Assembly: GCF_905147045.1 (NCBI RefSeq)
Contig: NC_065904.1
Span: 1,922,001 to 1,986,000, forward strand
Direction: 5' to 3'
DNA length: 64,000 bases
Source: Nymphalis io
Taxonomy: Eukaryota > Arthropoda > Insecta > Lepidoptera > Nymphalidae
The translations under genes and the position numbers were made by a program. Positions within the stretch are counted from its first letter, which is position 1; the number at the start of each line of letters is the position of its first letter. Positions 24,173 through 35,089 of the stretch are shown piece after piece. The notes under the pieces are model-generated. The model was not told the origin of the DNA. It ran no database searches and worked only from the letters and a program-made list of their open reading frames with translations.

Positions 24173-24450
24173 TTATATAATAATAATTTATTTGTTAATA
24201 ATAATTATTTAGTTGTATACAATCGTATCAATTGAATTAACAGAATACAAAAAGACAGACAGTGAGCTTTATATGTATGAAATAATATATTATATATCTG
24301 CTTAATTATAATTACTATGTCAGCGAGGTAACAAGATTTTAATTATTGATAACATTTCAAACATATATGTATTGATGTTAATTAAAATACAAATTAAAAT
24401 ATGTTCAAAATTTATCATATTTAGTTTTATTTTTACAGGTTTTCTGCTTT

Positions 24451-24857
24451 ATTTTTTTTATATATACCGGGAAAGCAAATGTCTCCACTCCACCTAATTG
24501 GTAAGTGGTAGTGGTGTCCAAACGCGACGACGGCCAGTACAGTCGGGAAGAATGTTCTGCACTAGCCGCCCCCGCCTTGCCGGCCCGCAAGATGATGAAG
24601 ATGCCTCTTCACACCTCGTTTAAAGGAACCCGGGTTGTAAGAGAAGGGGAACATATGTGCTGGTAAAGAATTCCATTTTTTAATGGTGCGACTGAAAAAA
24701 AGTTCTGCCAAATTTCTTCGTGCGCGATGGATTTGATGTCATAGTTATATAGGCGGTGACATCGTGAGCCAGCACATGTAGACCTGTGAAGGAAAGAGGA
24801 AGCAGGAATGAGATAGAAGAATTTCTCAGAGCACTCACCGTGAAACATTCTATAGTT
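24451..24857 (-). mobile_element. Family C LINE 3' end
   Basis: Minus-strand copy. A T-rich stretch (complement of the A-tail) is followed by AACGCGACGACGGCCAGTAC, then the RT C-terminal region read in reverse; a broken frame gives YRMFHGECSEKFFYLIP. A short duplication near 24592 (AAGATGATGAAGATG) breaks the C-terminal codons. Confidence 0.85.
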
Positions 24858-24989
24858 TAATTGGTATCTGTGCAAATCGAGAGTAACATACCAATTCATT
24901 ACTTGTATGTATGTACTGTGTTGATGTGTTATGTTTAATCGAAGCCCTAAAAACAAAGCAATCGCTCAAAATGAACAGCTAAATATAAT

Positions 24990-25085
24990 TAACTTTTTTT
25001 ATAAAATAAGTAGGACGGTCAAACGGGTCACTCATACCGCAGTCACCACCGTAGTGGTCATCAAAAGATGCATTTTCAATAAAAT
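24990..25085 (-). mobile_element. Family B retroposon, 3' end, degraded
   Basis: TTTTTTTTATAAAATAAGTA, GTCAAACGGGTCACTC, GTAGTGGTCATC resemble the minus-strand tail region. Confidence 0.5.
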
Positions 25086-25283
25086 AATATATAATGTATC
25101 AAATATAAAAAAAAATTGTTATGTCATTAATGTGATTAATGAAATTAGTGCTCTCAATTATAATATTTTATTACTTTATTTTCAATGTTATTAATTATTA
25201 TTATTTTTTAATATATTTTTTTTATAGAAATGTAGTTAGCAATTTTTAGCCTTTTAATATTATAAAAAATATTGTTTATGTTA

Positions 25284-25566
25284 TTTTTTTTTATAGAATA
25301 GGAAGGTGCACGAGCGTATGGGCCACCTGATGGTAAGTGCCCATAGACATTGGCATTGTAAGAAATATTAACCATCGCTTACATCACCAATGCGCCACCA
25401 ACCTTGGGAACTAAGATGTTATGTCCCTTGTGCCTGTAATTACGCTGGCTCACTCACCCTTCAAACCGGAACACAACAATACCAAGTACTGCTGTTTTGC
25501 GGTAGAATATCTGATGAGTGGGTGGTACCTACCCAGATGAGCTTGCACAAAGCTCTACCACCAGTA
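25284..25566 (-). mobile_element. Family B retroposon, full length
   Basis: Minus-strand copy from TTTTTTTTTATAGAATAGGA to AGCTCTACCACCAG. A small deletion removes TGGTCACCAA-like bases near 25338. The 67-codon frame inside (25390-25593) is antisense to the element and is a by-product of its sequence, not a gene. Confidence 0.9.
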
Positions 25567-25740
25567 AATACCACCAGTTATAATCTGTTATAAGTAATAC
25601 AAAAAAAATGTATATCGTACAATGCATGTTGTGGCCGTCTTGAAGAGTCGCGCGCTTTGTGTTTAGTCTGAATGTGTTGTTATTATTACATGTGTCGGTG
25701 TAGTGACTGCTGATGGTCCTTAATAAAATAAATAAATATT
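25567..25740. other. Short unclassified stretch, possible LINE tail
   Basis: GTGTCGGTGTAGTGACTGCT followed by AATAAAATAAATAAAT looks like a LINE 3' UTR with tail, but no coding remnant precedes it. Confidence 0.3.
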
Positions 25741-25750
25741 ATATAGATAC

Positions 25751-26049
25751 AGTAAGAGCCTGTGAATGTCCCACTGCTGGGCTAAGGCCTCCTCTCCTTT
25801 TTTGAGGAGAAGGTTTGGAGCTTATTGCACCACGCTGCTCCAATGTGGAGTGGCGGAATACACATGTGGCATTTCAGTGAAATTTGACACATGCAGGTTT
25901 CCTCACGATGTTTTCCTTCACCTTCAAGCACGAGATGAATTATAAATACAAATTAAGCACATGAAAATTCAGTGGTGCTTGCCCGGGCTTGAACCCACGA
26001 TCATCGGTTAAAATTCACGCGTTCTAACCACTGGGCCATCTCGACTTTT
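25751..26049 (-). mobile_element. Metulj-like SINE, full length with TSD
   Basis: AGTAAGAGCCTGTGAATGTC through the tRNA-like head (TTCTAACCACTGGGCCATCT). Flanked by 9-bp direct repeats TATAGATAC at 25742-25750 and 26050-26058. Confidence 0.93.
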
Positions 26050-26058
26050 TATAGATAC

Positions 26059-26500
26059 GACATACATAAATATTAACACCATAGCTAATATCTATGATAA
26101 AAAAAATAGCCAATAAAACTCGAAATGGCTGGTAGATCAGTAATAACTAACAGTTTTAAAATAATTATAGAATTAATTAGTAATTAATAGCTTATTGATT
26201 GAGTTTTTTTTATATATATCAACAAAATATATTACTTAATAGTTTAATTAAAAGCACGTAATTATATCAATTAATTAAATATAAAGTCCTGTGTAATATT
26301 AAATTTAATGAGTATATTTTCAATTGAAAATTTTGTAACAAAATTACGCAGAACCAGTTTGAGAGGATGATCGGTGCGCCCACTTTGTAATGACCCAGGT
26401 AGTGTTGTAAGTTTAAATATCGATATCGATAGAAAAACATTTTATATTTACGGATTTATTTATGTTTAATTAATATAGGAACAAAATACGATGTTAGTAT
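26059..26500. other. AT-rich sequence, no feature seen
   Basis: Nothing recognised apart from a short GATGATCGGTGCGCCCA patch near 26366. Confidence 0.45.
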
Positions 26501-26505
26501 TATTA

Positions 26506-26735
26506 TTTTTTATAAAATAGGTGTGTGGACGGGCAAATGGGCCACCTAATGTCGAGTGGTCCTCACCGCCCATAAACACTGTCGCTGTTAGAACTATTAA
26601 CCATGCCTTACATCGCCAGAGCCACACTGGACCACTCACCCTTATAACTGGAACACAACATTAAGTATTGCTGTTGGAGGTAGAATATGTGATACCTAAC
26701 CAAATGAAAGTACTAAGCCATACCACCAAGAGCTT
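26506..26735 (-). mobile_element. Family B retroposon, older copy
   Basis: TTTTTTATAAAATAGGTGTG, GGGCCACCTAATG, ACTCACCCTTATAACTGGAA, GGTAGAATATGTGATACCTA, CCATACCACCAAGAG on the minus strand, with an internal deletion. Confidence 0.75.
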
Positions 26736-27089
26736 TTTATTATATGAATGTATTATATGAATTTCTTATATCTGCCTCACTCATCTTTTAAACCATAATA
26801 GCAATACGAATAATTGATGTTTAACAGAGGAATAATTAGTAATTAGTTTCAACTAAGCCTGATTGACTGCAAAAATGCTACCAAAATACTATATTAAGGA
26901 ATATTAAATTGTATGGTTTCAATAATTGTAGTAGGATTTTTCATATTATATGCTTTTATATGTTATTATAAATATACCCAATTCAATTATTGCGTTCGTA
27001 AAATCGATTTAGCAGTTCATTGTAATGTATTTATTTGATTAATATTTTTAAACTTTATTCATTAAAAGTTGCATCGAATTTAAAATCGG

Positions 27090-27262
27090 TATTTTTTTTT
27101 TTTATAGAATAGGAAGGTGGATGAGCATGTGGGCCACCTGATGGTAAGTGGTCACCAAACGCCCTTAGACATTGGCATTGTAAGAAATGTCAACCATCGC
27201 TTATAGCCAATGCGCCACCAACCTTGGGAACTAAGATTTTATGTCTCTTGTGCCTGTAATAT
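27090..27262 (-). mobile_element. Family B retroposon, 5' truncated
   Basis: Young-type tail and 3' half on the minus strand (TTTATAGAATAGGAAGGTGG to TTTTATGTCTCTTGTGCCTG); similarity stops abruptly near 27262. Confidence 0.85.
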
Positions 27263-27505
27263 AGGTACTTGAATAAAAAATAGAATACATAAAAAAATCC
27301 GGTATTTTATCGACACCCAAATAATTTCACATCACTAGCTTGCACACATTACCATCAGAAGTGTCGATATTTTGTGTCTAAAATATCACATTAGAAGGTT
27401 AACCTGCACTGAAGCAATATATATAGTCAACAAATACACGATGCCATGGTGTTGATCAAAATCACAAGTCATAAACAATAAGGAATACCAATATATCACC
27501 AATGA

Positions 27506-27690
27506 TGGTGGTGACCTTGGGAACTAAAATGTTATCTCCCTTGTGGATCTATCTGCCTGTAGTTACACTGGCTTAATCACCCTTCAAAATGGAGCACAAC
27601 AATAGTAAATATTGCTGTTTGGCGGTAGAATATCTAATGAAAGGGTGGTACCCAGATCAGCTTACACGAAGCCCTATCACCATATAAAAT
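27506..27690 (-). mobile_element. Family B retroposon, 5' two-thirds
   Basis: ACCTTGGGAACTAAAATGTT, TTACACTGGCTTAATCACCC, TGTTTGGCGGTAGAATATCT, AGCCCTATCACCATA on the minus strand. A CTATCTG insertion splits the middle. Confidence 0.78.
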
Positions 27691-27886
27691 ATAATTAATA
27701 ATAAATATAAGTAAACGTACGTGACGTACGCAAGATGTAATATTGTTTTTTTTTTATCAAATACAGAGCAATAGATACGTTAAACACTATCGGCCTTACT
27801 TAAAAACTTTTTGTAAGGGTGGTTAGCTAAATAATTATTTTAATCAAAAACGCCATTAAATATATCAAGTTCCAAATGTAATCAAA

Positions 27887-28035
27887 TTTGTGGACGGCCT
27901 GCGACAAGGTGGACTGAAGATTTGAAAAAGGTGGCAAGTACGGGATGGATGCGGGCTATCCAAGATCGGGATGGTTGGCGTTCTATGGGGGAGGCTTTCG
28001 TCCAGCAGTGGACGACGATAAGCTGAGGAAGAGGA
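27887..28035 (+). mobile_element. RTE-type LINE 3' terminal fragment
   Basis: One frame reads ATRWTEDLKKVASTGWMRAI followed by DRDGWRSMGEAFVQQWTT and a stop near 28021. This matches the C-terminus of RTE-type endonuclease/reverse transcriptases. It lacks the RT and endonuclease domains. Confidence 0.85.
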
Positions 28036-28447
28036 AGTATGGAAGCACATGTTTATGCAGAATAATATAAAATTTAAAAAAAAAACAACACATTTAATGA
28101 GTAAATGGAATAAAAAATCATTACTCCATGTTGACTTTTTTCACCTGTTCTCAGATCTGAAGTATTTCTTCCGAACGGGTGGTAAATTTACGGTGGTAAA
28201 TATAAAGGCTTTTCTGTGCCTACAACATATAAAAACTGCTTTCTTGGTTGTCATTTTCAAATGTATGTAATGACTGGGCTTATAAGCAATTATTTATATC
28301 ATTAGATAGAACGGAAAAATAATTTATATCTTTTGATCATAATATTATTGTTAAATTGAATTTAATATTATTTTTAAGCAAAACAAAAAAACATATTTAA
28401 CAATACGACATTATTTAACAACACGCGTACGTAAATTACAAACAATT

Positions 28448-28695
28448 AACAACCTCTAAATGTCCCACAGTTAGGCTAAGGCCTCCTCTTCCTTTTAAGG
28501 AGAAGGTTCGGCGCGTATACGACGCTGCTTCAATGTGGGTTGGTTGATACACATGTAGTAGAATTTTAGTGAAATTAGATACATGCAGGCTTTCTCACGA
28601 TGCGAATGAAAATTCAGTGGTACTGCTCTGGGTTCGATCCCGCAATTATCACTAAAAATGCACGCGTTCTAACCACTGAACCATCTCTGCTCTAA
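28448..28695 (-). mobile_element. Metulj-like SINE, internally deleted
   Basis: AAATGTCCCACAGTTAGGCT to CAGGCTTTCTCACGATG, then a jump to GAATGAAAATTCAGTGGTAC and the tRNA-like head (AACCACTGAACCATCTCTGC). Confidence 0.8.
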
Positions 28696-29285
28696 TTTAA
28701 AATGGTTTCACAATAATTAGTTAAATATAAACCACATTAGTAGATTCTTCAAGAGAGTATCAGAAGTTCATTGCCCACCATTAATGTAACGGCCTATAAT
28801 TCCACTCTCAATGTAACTTACATAATACGCTTGACCTACAACGTAACTTGAAAGCGAAAGTGGAGACCATAACCGTCTCTTTCTTACAGCCGGTTTATAC
28901 TATTCGACATGCACGAATTAATTTTATAAAAATATTTTCATTTGTAAGACCAAATATTACAATCTTTGCCTTATTTTACCGGATTTATTGAAAAAATTAA
29001 CTTAGTTCTAATTATGATTGCCAAATAAAAAAAAATATTATTTAAAATGCTATGGTTATTTGTAAGCATATTACTATATATTTTTTCTTATATTTGAATC
29101 TCCACAGACGTGTTGTTCGAGCCTTTGGTGTATTTTGTCGTTATATATTAACTCAACTGAACAAAACTTAAAATTACAAATTATTTAATAAACATAGTTG
29201 AAGGTTTTTCATAAACTACATTAGTACTACAATTATAAAACTGGCTTGAATTAATATATACACAATATATATTGTATACCTGCTC
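28696..29285. other. AT-rich sequence, no feature seen
   Basis: No gene or repeat is recognised. Confidence 0.5.
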
Positions 29286-29480
29286 GTGACTGCCTCGTTA
29301 GTCTAGTGACTAGATATAAGGCAGCTGACCCGGCTGAGGCGGAGGTCCTGGGTTCAATTCCCAGGTCGGGCCAATGAAAAGTTATTGAGTTTTTCTGGAA
29401 GTTGAAAGTGTGTACAATCCCTTGCCTCGAAAAGCACGTAAAACCGGTGGTCTTGCGCCTAAACTCATCACATATCCCAT
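29286..29480 (+). mobile_element. tRNA-like SINE, family F, 3' truncated
   Basis: The tRNA-like head has GCCTCGTTAGTCTAGTGACT (A-box region) and GGTTCAATTCCCAGG (B-box). A body follows with AATGAAAAGTTATTGAG and AAGCACGTAAAACCGG. Ends near CTAAACTCATCACA. The same family is at 41581 and 56135. Not a functional tRNA because the anticodon arm region is disrupted. Confidence 0.8.
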
Positions 29481-29880
29481 CTTGTAAAAAATAAAGATCA
29501 ATAATATATATTACATAAGAAAATACTTGTGAAACATCACGATCTTCTGGTTCTATTCTAGTTATGGAATTCTTTGATTTAAATTAAGAACAGTATTAAA
29601 AACTGCAGCACATTTTAATCGTTTTTCTGTGTATCATTTATTATTAAAATTAAACTATTGATATATTTTATATTACACAATTTATTAAAAGAACCCGTAG
29701 CTATGAACGAACCTTTTACGAGTGAGCGAGATAGATAACGCGGCAATGTTATGGTCAAGACAGCTTCGTATTCTATTACGATAGTAATGAGAACATTTTT
29801 ATGTAATGTTTAATATTTCAATCGAATTAAAAAAAAACTCATTGTCATTCACAGAAATCAATATATTATATGATTGCGAT
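29481..29880. other. AT-rich sequence, no feature seen
   Basis: No gene or repeat is recognised. Confidence 0.45.
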
Positions 29881-29884
29881 TTTT

Positions 29885-30120
29885 TTGTGTGTAGGTTGAC
29901 TGGGTGACCCCTTTGATTCACGGTAGCATGCGAAAGCGATCCCGTGGCGCTCCTCGTTAAGAGGGAAAGGGTACCGCTGGTTTTTTAGTGGGTATTCCAA
30001 TGTTCGAGGCGCACTCGACGTCTTGGAAACCGGCGAGCCCCACATACCTCCCCACTGTTGCTGTGGGGAAAACGTATAACGCGTTTTTAAGCGTTAAAAA
30101 AAGGTGACCCCTTTGATGAA
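29885..30120 (-). repeat. Family D repeat, with local direct duplication
   Basis: The minus strand of this segment matches 37325-37520 (shared CGAAAGCGATCCCGTGGC, AGGGAAAGGGTACCG, TTTAGTGGGTATTCCAATGT). The phrase GGTGACCCCTTTGAT occurs on both sides (29907 and 30105), so it may be a target-site duplication bounding the insertion. A 68-codon minus-strand frame crosses it but resembles nothing known. Confidence 0.6.
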
Positions 30121-30505
30121 GTACACAGATTAACTGGTTACAATTCCGGGCAAGCATTTTCATATGTTTAATGTACTCGGCTGTGAAGGAAGACAGTTAG
30201 GAAACTGTGTGACGAATAATATGACGTCATGTTTGTGTTAAGAAGATACCTCTTCAGCACCTACAAAGATAACTTCTAACAATTTTATCAGCATCGGATT
30301 TTTTTCAAAACACCATTAAAATGTGTTAATTCTAACGGTTTGTTTCATTCACTGCAAAACAATCAATAAAAAAAAATAAAGTTGTAAATATATACAATTT
30401 ATAAATAACGATGTTCGACGCATATTAACTCGAATTATAAATGTTATCTATACAAATAAGTAAAATCGCAACGTCCGTCTGTGATTTCAAAATAACTACC
30501 TCAGA
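30121..30505. other. AT-rich sequence, no feature seen
   Basis: No gene or repeat is recognised. Confidence 0.45.
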
Positions 30506-30507
30506 GT

Positions 30508-30693
30508 TTTGTTATTCTGTAAAAACTCACTTCATTACTCACCCGTGAAATATTGATGACTTTCGATGATATACAATTTTGCTGCGTGTATTCTTGAAAT
30601 GTTACAATTATTACGGTCAATGTCGCATGTCACTTTATGATACTTTACGACCGTTTTCTGCGGTGAGTTTCGAGTTTGTTCTTATAGAATAGC
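30508..30693 (+). mobile_element. MITE, complete copy
   Basis: Begins TTTGTTATTCTGTAAAAACT and ends GTTTGTTCTTATAGAATAGC. The termini are inverted repeats (G-TATTCTGTAAGAAC type). Interior as in the copy at 22938, including TTACTCACCCGTGAAATATT and TTTTCTGCGGTGAGTTTCGA. Confidence 0.78.
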
Positions 30694-30696
30694 CCT

Positions 30697-30858
30697 ATTT
30701 TGAAGGAAAACCTGCATGTGTCTAATTTAACTGAAATTCTGCCAAATGTATATTCCACCAACCCGCATTGGAGCAGTGTGGAATAAGCTCCAAACCTTCT
30801 CCTCAAAAAGGGAGAGGAGGCCTTAACCCAGCAGTGGGACATTGACTCTATTACTGTT
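30697..30858 (+). mobile_element. Metulj-like SINE, 5' truncated
   Basis: GAAGGAAAACCTGCATGTGT to CCCAGCAGTGGGACATTGAC and a short TATTAC tail. Lies between a MITE and a family C end. Confidence 0.85.
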
Positions 30859-30865
30859 GTAATTT

Positions 30866-31247
30866 TTTTTTTTATATGTCCGGGATGGCAAATGACTCTA
30901 CTCCACCTGATGGTAAGTGGTAGTAGAGTCCAAACGCGACGACGGCCTGTACAGTCGGGAAGAATGTTCTGTACTAGCCGTCACCGCCTTGCCGGCTCGC
31001 AAGATGCCTCTTCACGCCTCGTTTGAAGGAGCCCGGGTTGTAAGAGGAGGGGAACACGTGAGCTGGTAAGGAATTCCATTTTTTGGTAGTGCGACAAAGA
31101 AAGGAGTTGCCAAATTTCTTTGTGCGCGATGGAATTGATGTCACAGTTAGGCGGTGACATCGAGAACCAACTCGCGTGGACTTAAGAAGGAAGGGGGAAG
31201 CAGGAATTAGAGAGAATAATTCCTCAGAGCACTCGCACTGGGGTTAA
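30866..31247 (-). mobile_element. Family C LINE 3' end
   Basis: Minus-strand copy: T-rich tail complement, TATGTCCGGGATGGCAAATG, then the reverse-read RT C-terminus and GAATAATTCCTCAGAGCACT at its 5' truncation. Close to the 11540 copy; some of its coding positions are intact. Confidence 0.88.
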
Positions 31248-31249
31248 AA

Positions 31250-31305
31250 AACAATCCGAAATAAGTCTTATCTTTATCCGTACAAAGTCGGGACGGGCAG
31301 CTAGT
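31250..31305 (-). repeat. Family E repeat end
   Basis: Read on the minus strand it gives ACTAGCTGCCCGTCCCGACT and TACGGATAAAGATAAGACTT, matching the ACTAGCTTCCCGTCCCGGCT start at 59048. Confidence 0.5.
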
Positions 31306-31588
31306 CATATTGTCATAACGCCGCCATTTAAATTTTTGCGAGTTCTTAGATAAAATTTATCTTGTGAAATTATAATCATTCAAAAGTGTTCCTTAAAGCC
31401 CACTTGAATAAAGTTCATTTTGATTATGAGTTAGTTAAATAAATATTGAACTAAAATTGTACGTAGTTTATAAGAGCGCTGAGACTAAAGGCAGGTGAAC
31501 GTTATGTGCACGGAGCCCACGTACAACAATCTTGCAATTAAAGAATCTTATACAGACTGTATATGTTAAATTTTTAAATTTAATTAAT
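31306..31588. other. No feature seen
   Basis: Unremarkable AT-rich sequence. Confidence 0.4.
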
Positions 31589-31589
31589 T

Positions 31590-31655
31590 TTGAATTATTG
31601 TGTTCCGGTTAGAACTGTAAGGGTGCCAGTTTAACTACAGATGCAAGGAATATAA
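31590..31655 (+). mobile_element. Family B retroposon fragment
   Basis: ATTGTGTTCCGGTTAGAACT, GTGCCAGTTTAACTACAG, then decay. Confidence 0.5.
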
Positions 31656-32003
31656 TATATTAGTTTTTATGTGTTTTTTTTTTATATTTTTCGTAAAATG
31701 CTTTAAAGATAGTTGTTTTAAACACCACTACTATTGTTTTAAAGCTATAAAGGTTTATTATTAATTTACATACTTTTGCTTACAAAAGGAGCGGAGCACA
31801 CAAAGCTTCAGCAATTACTGGTATAGGTACTAACAAAATTAAACGTGCTTCAATTGTTTACACAGGAAATTAAATAATTAATGTACACGTATCACATAAT
31901 ACGCTTAGTTTAAATGTAAACAAAAATTACAGTGAAATTACAAGAAGAAAAATTAATACACTATGCTCTTATATATACATCAAAAATAATATTGTTTTAA
32001 TAT
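31656..32003. other. AT-rich sequence, no feature seen
   Basis: No gene or repeat is recognised. Confidence 0.45.
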
Positions 32004-32004
32004 T

Positions 32005-32160
32005 AATAATAATGTCTTTCAGATCGTTTTCGGCCACGGCAGCCAATATCAAGAGATTGCAGCCAACTGCACAGGACATATTATAGTGCACAAGTGTGTG
32101 CGCAAACACAGGTGCACTCTCTATTTCCTTACACTCATAATCCGATGGGACGGCAGACAT
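32005..32160 (-). mobile_element. tRNA-like SINE, family F, 3' part only
   Basis: Starts with ATTAATAATAATGTCTTTC (3' tail complement), then CAAGTGTGTGCGCAAACACA and CCGATGGGACGGCAGAC. The tRNA-like head is missing and family B sequence follows directly. Confidence 0.7.
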
Positions 32161-32510
32161 TAACACTGTAAGAAATATAAAGTATAGTTTCCATTGCTAA
32201 TACTCCTTGTGCACTATATACTGTCTCCTCACCCTTAAATTCGGAACACAATTATTATTAAGTACTGCTCTTATATATTATTTGTGATTATAATTCATCT
32301 CGTGCTTTACGGTGAAGGAAAACATCGTGAGGAAACCTGCATGTGTCTAATTTCACTGAAATTCTGCCACATGTGAATTCTACCAACCCGCATTGGAGCA
32401 GCGTGGTGGAATAAGCTCCAAACCTTCTCCTCAAAAAGAGGAGAGGAGGCCTTTAGCCCAGCAGTGGGACATTCACAGGCTGTTACGGATTACGGATACT
32501 GCTCTTAAAT
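32161..32510 (-). mobile_element. Family B retroposon, old, host of a SINE
   Basis: Degraded minus-strand family B (AACACTGTAAGAAATATAAA, ACCCTTAAATTCGGAACACA, AAGTACTGCTC) interrupted by a Metulj insertion at 32274-32496, after which a duplicated TACTGCTCTTA of the host resumes. Confidence 0.65.
32274..32496 (+). mobile_element. Metulj-like SINE, 5' truncated, with TSD
   Basis: Body from TTTGTGATTATAATTCATCT to GGCTGTTACGGATTACGG. Flanked by 11-bp direct repeats TACTGCTCTTA at 32263-32273 and 32497-32507. It sits inside a family B copy and is therefore younger. Confidence 0.92.
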
Positions 32511-33298
32511 TTATTTTTATTATATCATTCTGTATAGTAAGGCAAGTGCACATAGTGTTCTCATGCGCAATAAGTGATGCCTCTCAACGACCTTATCACT
32601 GGAATAACTACTTTTAAAATTGAAACGAGTAGTGTACACGAGCGTTTTAAACGCTACAGTTACAACCCGCAAATGGCACACTAAAAGCCTCCTCGATTTT
32701 ATGGAAGTTTATTCTTATTCATCTTTACAAATAAAAGAGATAAATTTTGAATGTTCGTCTGTTGGGTAATATCCGGAACTACACATGAAGACAGCTAGAC
32801 TATTACTGAGTGATATAGGCTTTATATTTACATCTTGCATAATAGAGCTATCACAATAAAAAAGTCATTTTTGTTAAAAAAATATTAAAATCCAATCCAA
32901 AAATGAAATTCGAAATCGATACGGAAGAAATCGCGGTTCGAATCTAGTTTATTAATATTTATTATTGTTATATATTTGTAATTTAAATAAAATAAATTAA
33001 TAATTGTTAAATAAAAGTTTCAATTTATTCCTTGTATTAATGATCTTTATATATTATGTTCTTACGACATTTCCAGCAGTATTTAAATAACTTTGAAATA
33101 TTACTCGATCCAACGTCTAACTGGTAACGAAACGAAATCAACTATAATAAAAAAAAAATAGAAAAAAACTTAAAAAAAGACTTTTTTTCACTTAGTAAAC
33201 TAGCATGTCATCCTATTTCTTAATGTCAAAACAAATTATATGAACTAACTTGTGCTACATAAATTCTAACTTTTTTACTTATGTAAAATTCTGCCCAT
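32511..33298. other. AT-rich sequence, no feature seen
   Basis: No gene or repeat is recognised. Confidence 0.5.
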
Positions 33299-33299
33299 A

Positions 33300-33605
33300 T
33301 TAAAACTACTAATCTTCTTTTTCTTTTTCCTGTCCTTGTCCCACTACATGTTTTTTCCTTCCACTTCTCTTTCACTCGTCATCTCAGTACTTACCCCTTT
33401 CATACACATATCCTTTCTTAAATCCACATTTTCTACCGCCTCCCCCATCCCCTATATCTATCAACATTCATACTCATCACCCTTTAGGTAACATGCCTTT
33501 CATCCCTTCTCATGCCCATACCACGCAAATCATCAACTCTTCAACTATTGGTGCTCTCAGACTTCCTCTGATATACTCGTTTCATATCTTGTCCATTCTA
33601 GCAAC
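33300..33605 (-). mobile_element. Degenerate RTE-type LINE fragment
   Basis: This pyrimidine-rich stretch is the reverse of a purine-rich coding remnant. On the minus strand, from about 33600 down, it reads RMDKI, a stop, then NEYIRGSL and, after frame breaks, GFKKGYVYE. This resembles the RTE-type C-terminal block (DKIRNEYIRGSLKV…GHVMRR…DCVKKDM). Heavily decayed, with several stops. A different RTE lineage from the copies at 27887 and 55160. Confidence 0.6.
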
Positions 33606-33844
33606 TAATAGTACTTGCATATAAATAACAAAAAAAAAGTATATCGCGGAAAGCTGAGCGTTTAAAAAAAAAAAGTGCGTTTCAAACGCCAATAAACGCA
33701 AGTGTGTATTTTCCTACCAGAACTAATATTGCAATGATATAGTTCAAGATCCTCACGTCGTCAACCTTTTACGTTGATCCCAATATGTTACAAAAAAAAA
33801 TATGTTGATTTATATCAAAGCATACTTTAAAATGCTTTTAAGCT
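33606..33844. other. No feature seen
   Basis: AT-rich with two A-runs. Confidence 0.4.
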
Positions 33845-33845
33845 A

Positions 33846-33935
33846 ATTTTGTGTTTATTATTCATCTCGTGCTTGACGGTGAAGAAAACATCGTGAGGAA
33901 ATCTGCATCTGTCTAATTTCACTGAAATTCTGAAC
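33846..33935 (+). mobile_element. Metulj-like SINE, body fragment
   Basis: TTTATTATTCATCTCGTGCT, AACATCGTGAGGAAATCTGC, TAATTTCACTGAAATTCTG; both ends missing. Confidence 0.75.
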
Positions 33936-34051
33936 TATTAGTTTTATTTATTATTACAATATATAATCATTCTTGATACGACCAATTACAAGACACTCCT
34001 TTGACGGGGAATTCCCGTTATCAAATTTTTTGTTTTATCGGATATATTTAT

Positions 34052-34352
34052 TGGTTTTTTTTTTTTTATAGAATAGGAAGGTGGACGAGCATATGGGCCA
34101 CCTGATGGTAAGTGGTCACCAAACGCCCTTAGACATTGGCATTGTAAGAAATGTCAACCATCGCTTATAGCCAATGTGCCACCAACCTTGGGAACTAAGA
34201 TTTTATGTCCCTTGTGCCTGTAATTACACTGGCTCACTCACCCTTCAAACCGGAACACAACAATATCAAGTATTGCTGTTTTGCGGTAGAATATCTGATG
34301 AGTGGGTGGTACCTACCCAGACGAGCTTGCACAAAGCCCTACCACCAGTAAG
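34052..34352 (-). mobile_element. Family B retroposon, full length, young type
   Basis: Complete minus-strand copy from the T-run (tail complement) and ATAGAATAGGAAGGTGGACG to AAGCCCTACCACCAGTAAG. It carries the diagnostic AAGATTTTATGTCCCTTG and TGTTTTGCGGTAGAATATCT shared by 49245, 50683 and 57028. Confidence 0.93.
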
Positions 34353-34359
34353 TTGTTTC

Positions 34360-34582
34360 TTTCCAAACCTTCCCTTCCTTTAAAGAGGTTTCTACCTTAT
34401 TCCACTGTGCTGCTCTAATGCGAGCTGATAAAATCTGCATGTGGCAGCTTTCAATACCTACATGTACACTTACGATTATTTCCTTTATTACTTTAATAAA
34501 TAAATTTTATACACAAATTGAGCTCCGCTTCGTTAATTTTCAATTAAGATCCATATGTACTAACCACTGGGCCATCTCGCTC
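34360..34582 (-). mobile_element. Metulj-like SINE, old
   Basis: CAAACCTTCCCTTCCTTTAA, TTATTCCACTGTGCTGCTCT, a decayed middle and the head CTAACCACTGGGCCATCTCG. Confidence 0.65.
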
Positions 34583-35088
34583 AGTAACACCTATGTGTGG
34601 GTGTCTGTCTATATTATATATTATCTATGATTACTTCGTAATAAACATGATAAGCGATGCGTTTGTGTAATCAAGAATAATTTGCGCCAAAAATGTATCG
34701 TATTAAATTTTAACCTCTTGCAAGTTAAGCTTAAGTAACGTATGATTTTGATAATTTATGTTGATTGTAAATTAAATTATTTAATAGAATCTTACACGCG
34801 ATTGTAGTTATGATTTGATTGGCGATCGTTTCACAATTACTTTTAGTTTACGTAAGAGATAAATCAAGATCCGACTGTAATCAATACAATAACTAGAGCC
34901 GACATGACCCAAATGTGTACCTCAATTGAAGATTGCGGATGCAAAACCAAAAAGGAAACCTAGTAAGCCAAAACTATGAGTTGGATGAAATTCTAACTAT
35001 CTGCTAATCTAGACTTAAGAGCTTAATTTATAAAGACAGCAAATGCGCAATCAATATATAAATGATCGATTTTTCTTCTGACACTTTT
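34583..35088. other. AT-rich sequence, no feature seen
   Basis: No gene or repeat is recognised. Confidence 0.45.
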
Positions 35089-35089
35089 T

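Noticed and set aside
25390..25593. A recurring open frame of about 60 codons starting MRHQPWELR and ending LHKALPPV, also at 34174, 49301, 50628 and 57088
   Set aside because: It lies antisense within family B retroposons. It recurs because the copies are young and alike, and is disrupted in older copies, so there is no sign of selection for the protein.
32393..32617. Open frames starting MEQRGGISSKPSPQKEERRP (also near 53227 and 62287)
   Set aside because: They read through the 3' half of Metulj SINEs into flanking DNA; chance frames within a repeat.
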